From SXXK01 sp046074645 (lineage in GTDB: Bacteria; Planctomycetota; Planctomycetia; Planctomycetales; Planctomycetaceae): a DNA stretch of 48,880 bases. Location of the stretch: NCBI GenBank assembly GCA_046074645.1, contig JBJTOP010000376.1, positions 1 to 48,880 on the forward strand. Direction: 5' to 3'. The notes beneath the pieces are model-generated. The model had not been told where the DNA came from and did not search any database. It saw only the letters and a program-made list of their open reading frames with translations. Both the position numbers and the translations under genes were made by a program. Of this stretch, positions 42,601 to 48,880 are shown piece by piece (positions within the stretch are counted from its first letter, which is position 1; each line of letters starts with the position of its first letter).

Positions 42601-43542
42601 ATGGGCCTGTTTGATCGCCTGAAACGTGGTCTGGAAAAGACCAAACAAATCCTGCGAACCGATATTCGCGACCTGTTTCGTTCCGGAGAGATTCTCGACG
42701 AGAAGCTGCTGGGGGACTTTGAGTCGCGGCTGATTCGCACCGATATGGGAGTTGCCGCAGCCAGCCGCATCATCTCCAGACTCCGCCAGGATCACGGAGG
42801 TCGTACGGTGGATGTGGAGGCGATCTGGAAAACCGTTCGCGAAGAGCTCACCGCTCTTCTCCGCGGGCAGAATGACGTTCGCTGGGACCTGACGAATCCG
42901 CTCTCGCCGCTGGCCCGAGCCACTGCCGGTCCGACTGTTGTTCTGGTGGCGGGTGTGAATGGTGTGGGCAAGACCACATCGATCGCGAAAATCACCAATC
43001 TGCTGCAGAAGCACGGCCGTCGTGTCGTGCTGGCAGCAGGAGACACGTTCCGAGCAGCCGCGGTGGAGCAGCTGTCCATGTGGGCTCAGAGGCTGGGTTG
43101 CACGATTGTTCGCAAAGAGAGCAATTCAGATCCGGCGGCCGTCGCCTTTGAAGGTGCTCAAAAGGCCGTGGAAATCTCGGCTGACTACCTGATTGTGGAC
43201 ACGGCCGGCCGCCTGCAGACTCAGAAAAACCTGATGGATGAGCTCACCAAGATCCGCAGGGTGATTCAGAAAGTGATCCCTGAAGCCCCCCACGAAAGTT
43301 TGCTCGTACTGGACGCCACCACTGGGCAGAACGGACTCAGCCAGGCGAAGAGCTTCTCCACGGCCGTGCAGTGCACCGGACTGGTGCTCGCAAAGCTCGA
43401 CGGCACCGCAAAAGGTGGCATTGCCGTCGCCATCCGGCAAGAGTTGGGGATCCCGGTGAAATACATCGGCGTGGGCGAACAGGTGGACGACCTTGAGCTG
43501 TTTGATCCGGAAGGCTTTGTCGAGGCGCTGTTCAGCCGCTGA
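42601..43542 (+). CDS. ftsY: Signal recognition particle receptor FtsY
   Basis: 313 residues, the compact NG form without a long acidic A domain. Four-helix N domain (1-110), then G1 GVNGVGKTT (118-126), GDTFRAAAVEQL (147-158), DTAGRLQ (200-206), and AKLDGTAKGG (264-273). The end (GIPVKYIGVGEQVDDLELFDPEGFVEALF) is diagnostic of FtsY. It docks SRP-ribosome complexes at the membrane for co-translational insertion. No good ribosome binding site precedes it beyond CCAGGAAG (42587-42594), which fits the ATG. Monocistronic or with rhaB. Confidence 0.97.
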   Translation: MGLFDRLKRGLEKTKQILRTDIRDLFRSGEILDEKLLGDFESRLIRTDMGVAAASRIISRLRQDHGGRTVDVEAIWKTVREELTALLRGQNDVRWDLTNPLSPLARATAGPTVVLVAGVNGVGKTTSIAKITNLLQKHGRRVVLAAGDTFRAAAVEQLSMWAQRLGCTIVRKESNSDPAAVAFEGAQKAVEISADYLIVDTAGRLQTQKNLMDELTKIRRVIQKVIPEAPHESLLVLDATTGQNGLSQAKSFSTAVQCTGLVLAKLDGTAKGGIAVAIRQELGIPVKYIGVGEQVDDLELFDPEGFVEALFSR

Positions 43543-44190
43543 CGGAACCGATTCCGGGGCTTGCCACGCTTTCACACTGCGGGAAGAAGTCGGAGCGAGA
43601 TTCGATTTCGATCGGATTGATTGATGCGACGTGGACTGCCCGCTATGCGGGTGTGCTGAGCGGTCGTCTGCAGAAGCTTTTTGTTCACCCGAACGGCCAC
43701 TGCAGAAGCCCGGGGTCCAGCAGTGTGATCGACTTTTTACCAAACAAAGAGTACGGGCCGACTTGTCGCGTTATCGTGCACCCCGTTATCCATCAACGCA
43801 GAGCCCTCGACTGTTTTGCAAGGACGTGCATACGAATGCGATTGGAGAGACTAAAAGCCAGTTGAAAGAAAGAGAGCGAAGGATCCGGACAGGAAAAAAT
43901 GCCCTTCGCTCCACCTTTTCGGGGCGACAACAGAAAACACGCCGAGTCGTAAAGTCTTTCCCGAAGCAACCGTGTGAGCAGAATCTGGTATCTCGCAGAG
44001 CAGGACGCATTGACGAATTCAGGAAAAACGGGAAAGTGGGGAGTGCTGACAGCGACGGGTGATGTGGATTTCTCACAGTCTTCCAGCATCATCATGTACC
44101 CCAGCCACGGTCGTTCGGAGGTACGGAAGATTTGCTGATTTTCGTCTCACGGGCTGCAAAGTGTGCTGGAGTTTGGCGATTACACCTCAC
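43543..44190. other. 648-base gap with one unassigned ORF
   Basis: A 143-codon plus-strand frame (43631-44062) starts MDCPLCGCAERS, has three more cysteines, and turns Arg/Lys-rich. It has no clear ribosome binding site, no recognised family and atypical codon use, so I do not call it a gene; it may be a decayed zinc-ribbon gene. An inverted repeat GAGCGAAGG/CCTTCGCTC (43874-43882, 43903-43911) lies inside it. Nothing else is evident. Confidence 0.35.
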
Positions 44191-47100
44191 TTACTCGCGC
44201 GAGATCATTTCATCGAGGTTCAGCAGCAGATTGGCGGTCATGGTCATGGCTGCCAGTTCGGGGGATGGGAGTTGTGGGCGGGGCGTGGTGCCGACGGCGA
44301 GCAGTTTATCCGCTTCTGCGGGATTACTGCGGTAATGTTCAAGATGCTGATCGTGAATTCGTTGAACGACGACCAGTTCCTGTTCGGTTGGGGTGCGGGC
44401 CGTGCAAAGTTGGAAGCCGAGCGTGAGTTGTGAGGCGGAATCGGAGCCGGCAGAGAGCATGCGGGCAGCCAGAGATCTTGCGGCTTCGACGTACTGTTCA
44501 TCGTTCATCAGCACGAGTGCCTGCAGGGGTGTGTTGGTGCGGGCGCGGCGGGCGACGCAGGTTTCGCGGGAGGGTGCGTCAAAAGCCATCAGTGACGGTG
44601 GCGGTGCGGTGCGTTTCCAGAACGTGTAGAGGCTGCGGCGGAAAAGTGCGTCACCCGAGTCCCGTTTGTAGTATTGGGTGGTGCTGCCGACGAAGGCCAC
44701 TGCCTCCCAGATGCCTTCGGGTTGATAGGGCCGCACGCTGCGACCACCGATTTGTTCGCGGAGCAGACCGCTCACGGCCAGTGCGTTGTCGCGGACGACC
44801 TCAGCATCAAGTCGATACCGTGGGCCACGAGCCAGCAGTTCATTTGCAGGGTCGGTCTGGAGCTGTTCTGGAGACACGTGCGAGGACTGGCGGTAAGCAG
44901 CGGACATCAGTACTTGTTTCATAAACCGCTTGACATCCCAGCCGGACGAGACGAAGTCAACGGCGAGCCAGTCGAGCAGTTCCGGATGGGTTGGCCACTG
45001 GCCCTGCGACCCGAAGTCTTCGGCTGTTTTAACGATGCCGGTTCCGAACACCTGCTGCCAGAAACGATTGACGGTGACCCGGGCAGTGAGCGGATGTGCG
45101 GGATCAACGAGCCAGCGGGCCAGTCCGAGTCGATTGCGGGGGGCATCGGCCGGAAGTGGTGGGAAGATGGAGGGCACGCCGGGTTCGACCTTTTCGCCTT
45201 TCAGCGTATATTCGCCGCGTCGGAGAACAAACGTTTCGCGGGGAGTGGGCAGGTCCTGCATGATCATCGAAACGGGGATGGAAGCGTCGAGTTCGCCCCG
45301 CTGTTTGGTGAGGTCATCGATCTGCTTCTGGATGGGTTCCAGCTGAGCGCGGCTTTTAGCGTAGACGGCTTTAAGGAAGTGGTTGCGGATGAGTTTGTTC
45401 TGTTCGGGTGAGCGTTTGTCGAGTTCCACTTTGATGGCATCACGCACGGGCTGCGGTGTGGGTGAGTTGCTGAGAGCTTTATCGTGGGCTTCCCATGCCG
45501 CGAGTGATTCGAAGGTCTGTGAGCCCTGAGGAGTTTTGGTGACGCTGCCAGCGTGGTCCCAGTAGACATGACCACCGAACTGTGTGAAGGCCCAGCCATT
45601 CAGCAGGGCTCCGGGCTTCAGACCGACGTGGGCGGCGGGAACTTCGAGCCGCACCCATTTGCCGGCTTCCGGGAGCGGACCCATGTTGCGATGGTTTTCG
45701 CCATCCCCCGATCCAAACGGAATCTTGTCAGCTCCCCACCACGCACGGTGCTCCCATGCGCCGTCGTTGAACTGCAGCATGATGGTCTGTGGCAGATTGG
45801 CGGGATCCAGCCAGACGTAAGCGAAGAGTTTGTCGCCTTCGCCGATCTTGAGCGGCACGGAGGCGCCGGTAAAGAAGTGCTGGCTGAGTGCCGGTGCCGT
45901 TCTGTGTGTTGAGCGGGTGCCGCTATGAACCGGGTGTTCCGGGGCCGACACGAATTCCCAGGGAGTGTCGCCCTGAAGCTGTGCGCCGGCAGGTGCCTCG
46001 TCTTCGATCCAGATAAAATCCTGATGTTCCGTTGGAATCGTTTCTGCGGCCGGGCCGGGATCGGTATAGGCAAACTGCTCGGTGGCAGTATCCAGTGATG
46101 TGCGGAGGCCGGAGATTTGCTGATCGAGCTCGGCGAGTTTTTGAGTTTGTTCGGTGGAGGGGACGCGAATGGTGGGAGGTGGCGCCAGAGCGTTCCCGTC
46201 CATGGCGGCATCGGCAGAGGCGTTGTAGAAGGCGTAGAGCTGATAGAATTCCTTTTGAGTGACCGGATCAAATTTGTGGTCGTGGCAGACGGCACAGCCC
46301 AGCGTCATTCCCATAAAGATTGTGGACATGGTTTCTGTGCGGTCCACGGCATAGCGGACAAGCACTTCTTCGTTGATGGAGCCACCTTCGCTGGTGGAGA
46401 CGTTGCAGCGGTTGAAGCCGGTGGCGACCTGCTGGTCGAGCGTGGCATTCGGGAGCAGATCGCCGGCAAGCTGTTCGACAGTGAAGTCACTGAAAGGTTT
46501 ATTGGAGTTGAAAGCCTGAATCACCCAGTCGCGGTATTTCCAGAGCGATCGTTCGTTGTCCAGATGCAATCCGTGAGTGTCGCCGTACCGCACGAGGTCC
46601 AGCCAGTAGCGGGCCATGTGTTCACCATAACGCGGCGAAGCAAGCAGGCGATCAACGGCTCGTTCCCACGCGTCGGGAGAAGTATCCCTGACGAACGCAC
46701 TCACTTCCTCGGGGGTTGGCGAAAGCCCGGTGAGATCCAGCGTGGCGCGGCGGATCAGCGTTGTGCGATCGGCTTCCGGAGACGGTTGCAGTCCCGCTTT
46801 GAGGCTGTTGGCGATCAGAAAATTATCGATGGGGTTCCGCACTGTGACGTCGGCAGGAACCGACGGGACAGGTGGCAGCTCGGGGCGGAGAAAGGACCAG
46901 TGACCACGGTATTCTGCTCCCTGATCGATCCAGCTTTTCAGGACTTCAATCTGCTGGGGCGTGGCCGCCTTTCCGGTCGATGGTGGGGGCATAACGACGT
47001 CGGGATCGGTGGACAGAAGTCGTTGAATGAGCGGGCTTGCAGAGGAATTGCCCGGAATAATTGCAGCATTCCCGGATTCCAGCAGCGTCCGGGCTCCCTC

Positions 47101-47289
47101 AGAGGAATCCAGCCGCAGACCCGCCTGACGTTCATTGACGTCGGGGCCGTGGCACCGGAAGCAAAGGTCTGACAGGACAGGTCTCACCTGTCGATTGAAA
47201 TCAATGGGGTCAGCAGCAGCAGCGATGATCGCCTGAGCCAACAGGACGGTCAGACCAGTGAACTTGGCGAGGCCGTGAGGACCGAGCAT
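44191..47289 (-). CDS. Planctomycete PSCyt1-PSCyt2-PSD1 (DUF1549/DUF1553) cytochrome protein
   Basis: 1032 residues from ATG 47287-47289 (MLGPHGLAKFTGLTVLLAQAIIAAAA, signal peptide). PSCyt1: FNRQVRPVLSDLCFRCHG with haem motif CFRCH (43-47). PSCyt2/DUF1549 follows (SFLRPELPPVP; YWLDLVRYGDTHGLHLDNERS; CAVCHDHKFDP, a second CxxCH). A beta-sandwich of carbohydrate-binding type (~490-660; GDKLFAYVWLDPANLPQTIML) is inserted before PSD1/DUF1553 (ARVTVNRFWQQVFGTGIVKTAEDFG; SRETCVARRARTNTPLQALVLMN). These proteins are hallmark planctomycete exported proteins thought to join electron transfer to polysaccharide breakdown, function unproven. Partner DUF1501 is not in the window. Confidence 0.93.
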   Translation of the reverse strand: MLGPHGLAKFTGLTVLLAQAIIAAAADPIDFNRQVRPVLSDLCFRCHGPDVNERQAGLRLDSSEGARTLLESGNAAIIPGNSSASPLIQRLLSTDPDVVMPPPSTGKAATPQQIEVLKSWIDQGAEYRGHWSFLRPELPPVPSVPADVTVRNPIDNFLIANSLKAGLQPSPEADRTTLIRRATLDLTGLSPTPEEVSAFVRDTSPDAWERAVDRLLASPRYGEHMARYWLDLVRYGDTHGLHLDNERSLWKYRDWVIQAFNSNKPFSDFTVEQLAGDLLPNATLDQQVATGFNRCNVSTSEGGSINEEVLVRYAVDRTETMSTIFMGMTLGCAVCHDHKFDPVTQKEFYQLYAFYNASADAAMDGNALAPPPTIRVPSTEQTQKLAELDQQISGLRTSLDTATEQFAYTDPGPAAETIPTEHQDFIWIEDEAPAGAQLQGDTPWEFVSAPEHPVHSGTRSTHRTAPALSQHFFTGASVPLKIGEGDKLFAYVWLDPANLPQTIMLQFNDGAWEHRAWWGADKIPFGSGDGENHRNMGPLPEAGKWVRLEVPAAHVGLKPGALLNGWAFTQFGGHVYWDHAGSVTKTPQGSQTFESLAAWEAHDKALSNSPTPQPVRDAIKVELDKRSPEQNKLIRNHFLKAVYAKSRAQLEPIQKQIDDLTKQRGELDASIPVSMIMQDLPTPRETFVLRRGEYTLKGEKVEPGVPSIFPPLPADAPRNRLGLARWLVDPAHPLTARVTVNRFWQQVFGTGIVKTAEDFGSQGQWPTHPELLDWLAVDFVSSGWDVKRFMKQVLMSAAYRQSSHVSPEQLQTDPANELLARGPRYRLDAEVVRDNALAVSGLLREQIGGRSVRPYQPEGIWEAVAFVGSTTQYYKRDSGDALFRRSLYTFWKRTAPPPSLMAFDAPSRETCVARRARTNTPLQALVLMNDEQYVEAARSLAARMLSAGSDSASQLTLGFQLCTARTPTEQELVVVQRIHDQHLEHYRSNPAEADKLLAVGTTPRPQLPSPELAAMTMTANLLLNLDEMISRE

Positions 47290-47513
47290 GGCGGGTACCT
47301 GTATCCGGATGACTGGTGGGCGGAAGTGGCGGGAAAGACCGCAGCGAAAGCGGACCTTTGGATTGCATCCTGGAGAATCTTCCGGGGAAGTCAAGACCCT
47401 GACTATTGGATGGGAAACGTTCATCGTGAATTGCGGAATCTGCGATGGAAAAGCCGGGCACCGGCAGGCGTGCGTGTGCATGTCTTTTCGTACTCTCGTT
47501 CCACCTCCGGGAT

Positions 47514-47530
47514 CTGGCACGTAAAGTGCT
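47514..47530 (+). promoter_or_regulatory. Candidate sigma-54 promoter for glutamine synthetase
   Basis: CTGGCACGTAAAGTGCT matches the -24/-12 sigma-54 consensus (TGGCACG-N4-TTGCW) except for G instead of the first T of TTGC and a T in place of the purine; GG and GC are separated by the required 10 bases. It lies about 260 bases before the glnII start on the same strand. Nitrogen genes are classical sigma-54 targets. Unproven. Confidence 0.4.
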
Positions 47531-47680
47531 GCGGCGATATCTGCCGGTAAAATCCCATCGATCAGGTATGATCTGCTAGCGAAACAGGCACGTTAGCTCA
47601 AGATTTAAGCAGGTCGGTCAGGAGTTCTTTTGATGTCCGGGTCGGGCATCACCTGGGGAGTTTTGTCGGAAAAGTTTCTG

Positions 47681-47752
47681 CAACGGTGTACTTTCGGGAG
47701 AAAGAGAGCTTCCGATCAGCAGTCACGACCAGGAAGTTTCAGAGCACCGTTG
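47681..47752 (+). promoter_or_regulatory. Long-range stem in glutamine synthetase leader
   Basis: CAACGGTG (47681-47688) is mirrored by CACCGTTG (47745-47752), enclosing 56 bases. With the ribosome binding site GGGAGGAG at 47770-47777, this long leader could carry control. I do not recognise a known riboswitch. The remaining gap 47290-47680 holds no convincing gene. Confidence 0.3.
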
Positions 47753-47787
47753 TGGATCGATAACCCATCGGGAGGAGTTTTTAGACA

Positions 47788-48804
47788 ATGGCGAAGAAAT
47801 CGAAGTTGGAGTACATCTGGCTGGACGGCACCAAGCCCACGCAGGTGCTGCGATCCAAGACCAAGATCGCGAGGGATTTCGGGGGCACTCTGGAAGAGTG
47901 TCCAGTATGGTGTTTCGACGGCAGCTCAACCAATCAGGCTCCGGGCGGGTCTTCTGACTGTTTGCTCAAGCCGGTGGCGATCTTCACAGACCCGGGTCGT
48001 CAGGACGGGTTCCTGGTGATGTGCGAGGTGCTGAATCCGGACGGTTCGATCCACGATTCCAACGGACGTGCGACGATCGAAGACGACGATGCGGATTTCT
48101 GGTTTGGTTTCGAGCAGGAGTACTTCCTGTGGGATCGTGAAACCAATCTGCCGCTGGGTTTCCCAATCGGTGGCTACCCCTCACCCCAGGGCCCGTACTA
48201 CTGCTCTGTCGGTGCCAAGAACGCGTTTGGCCGGGAGATCATTGAAGAGCATCTGGATCTGTGTCTGGCCGCCGGGCTGAACGTCGAAGGCATCAACGCC
48301 GAAGTAGCGACCGGTCAGTGGGAATTTCAGGTGTTCGCGAAGGGTGCGCAGCGTGCTGGCGACGAAGTTTGGGTGGCCCGCTACCTGCTTGAGCGAACCG
48401 CTGAAAAGTACAACGTCTGGATCAACTGGCACTGCAAGCCACTTGGTGACACCGATTGGAACGGATCCGGCATGCACGCCAACTTCTCGAACACGGTCCT
48501 GCGCACCTGCGGCAGTCGCGAGACCTACGAGAAGATCTGCAACGCGTTCCAGCCACGTATTAAAGAGCATATCGCAGTCTACGGTGCTGACAACCACTTG
48601 CGTCTGACCGGCAAGCACGAAACTCAGTCCATCGACAAGTTCAGCTTCGGTGTTTCTGACCGGGGAGCTTCCATCCGCATCCCAGTCGCGACCGTCACCA
48701 ATGGCTGGAAGGGCTGGCTGGAAGACCGTCGTCCGGCATCCAACGCAGACCCCTACAAGGTTGCTGCTGAAATTATTCGCACCGTGCGCGCCGTAAAGGT
48801 CTGA
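47788..48804 (+). CDS. glnII: Glutamine synthetase, type II (eukaryotic-like)
   Basis: 338 residues, short like GSII rather than the ~470 of GSI. WCFDGSST (41-48), FGFEQEYF with the metal-binding glutamates (106-113), NWHCKPLG..GSGMHANFS (226-234), NHLRLTGKHET (269-279) and DRGASIRIP (291-299) are GSII signatures. It makes glutamine from glutamate, ammonia and ATP; it forms decamers in known cases. GSII lacks the GSI adenylylation tyrosine site. Strong ribosome binding site GGAGGAG about ten bases upstream. The last 76 bases of the window hold nothing visible. GSII-type enzymes also occur in other planctomycetes. Confidence 0.95.
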   Translation: MAKKSKLEYIWLDGTKPTQVLRSKTKIARDFGGTLEECPVWCFDGSSTNQAPGGSSDCLLKPVAIFTDPGRQDGFLVMCEVLNPDGSIHDSNGRATIEDDDADFWFGFEQEYFLWDRETNLPLGFPIGGYPSPQGPYYCSVGAKNAFGREIIEEHLDLCLAAGLNVEGINAEVATGQWEFQVFAKGAQRAGDEVWVARYLLERTAEKYNVWINWHCKPLGDTDWNGSGMHANFSNTVLRTCGSRETYEKICNAFQPRIKEHIAVYGADNHLRLTGKHETQSIDKFSFGVSDRGASIRIPVATVTNGWKGWLEDRRPASNADPYKVAAEIIRTVRAVKV

Positions 48805-48880
48805 ACGCAATCAGGCTCCACCAGATCAACAATCAGGATCCAGTCGCCCCGTTCTTCGCATCAGCCCTGAGTGGTGCGGC

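Noticed and set aside
41614..43014. 466-codon minus-strand ORF across the rhaB-ftsY boundary
   Set aside because: Lies wholly antisense to two well-identified genes; its translation (many H, Q, R, G) has no known family. High GC and strong codon bias create such frames.
43631..44062. CPLCGC-starting ORF as a zinc-ribbon protein
   Set aside because: No second knuckle with proper spacing, no ribosome binding site, atypical basic tail; described only as part of the gap.
46117..47172. 351-codon plus-strand ORF opposite the PSCyt protein
   Set aside because: Antisense shadow of a confidently assigned gene with no ribosome binding site or family match.
47530..47787. Glutamine riboswitch in the glnII leader
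   Set aside because: The conserved core of the glnA/downstream-peptide RNAs is not recognisable; only a generic stem is visible.
1..48880. tRNA, rRNA, SRP RNA, RNase P RNA, insertion sequences, prophage genes
   Set aside because: Looked for in the gaps, including near ftsY and the 13.8-14.7 kb gap; no matching sequence signatures or transposase/integrase motifs seen.

Overview
The window looks like a stretch of chromosome from a planctomycete (phylum Planctomycetota, most likely class Planctomycetia). Direct signs are a large planctomycete-type cytochrome protein with PSCyt1/PSCyt2/PSD1 architecture (44191-47289), several secreted beta-propeller proteins of the PQQ and YVTN types, a SpoVG protein with a zinc ribbon inserted in it, small secreted Tyr/Pro-rich proteins, many short lipoproteins, and GC-rich DNA with long spurious antisense ORFs. 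I see no rRNA, tRNA, CRISPR array, insertion sequence or phage module. Species cannot be named from the sequence alone.

Layout. 1-2735 (minus) is a PQQ-type beta-propeller gene whose 3' end lies outside the window. It faces, across a hairpin-bearing gap, a lipoprotein-like gene (3043-4407). 4417-8037 (minus) holds the helicase hrpB and a sugar phosphate isomerase-like TIM-barrel gene. 8386-12954 (plus) holds the SpoVG homologue, a Tyr-rich small secreted protein followed by a clear terminator, a lipoprotein with a Gly/Ser tail, and a dehydrogenase/FGGY-kinase pair. 13026-13759 (minus) is tsaE coupled to a tiny lipoprotein. 13760-14724 is a repeat-rich gap without a convincing gene. 14725-16851 (minus) encodes a four-module redox protein (redoxin, cytochrome c, copper monooxygenase, EF-hands). 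17308-21169 (plus) holds an S1-domain protein, a membrane-anchored pseudokinase 14 bases after it, and a Pro/Tyr-rich secreted protein.

21245-31523 (minus) is the accessory core: nine same-strand genes in two tightly packed blocks (Na+/solute symporter and glycosidase-like protein; then HpcH/HpaI aldolase, aldo/keto reductase, PhyH dioxygenase, SDR, class III aminotransferase, BNR sialidase-like protein, amidohydrolase). They are transcribed away from a GntR/FCD regulator (31660-32412) across a gap with an A/T-rich dyad. Read together they suggest uptake and breakdown, or remodelling, of an unusual amino or deoxy sugar acid. That is inference. Two copies of a paired-hairpin element (TTTCGC-N3-GCGAAA twice, 16 bases apart) lie in gaps of this cluster.

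32403-33938 is a PQQ protein with an EF-hand insert. 34152-39518 (minus) holds a rhomboid-like protein lacking the catalytic serine, a YVTN/dihaem cytochrome protein, and a SWIM-SNF2 helicase. 39746-43542 (plus) holds a CpaE/MinD-like ATPase, rhamnulokinase rhaB and ftsY. 44191-47289 (minus) is the planctomycete cytochrome protein, and 47788-48804 (plus) is a type II glutamine synthetase with a long leader and a possible sigma-54 promoter.
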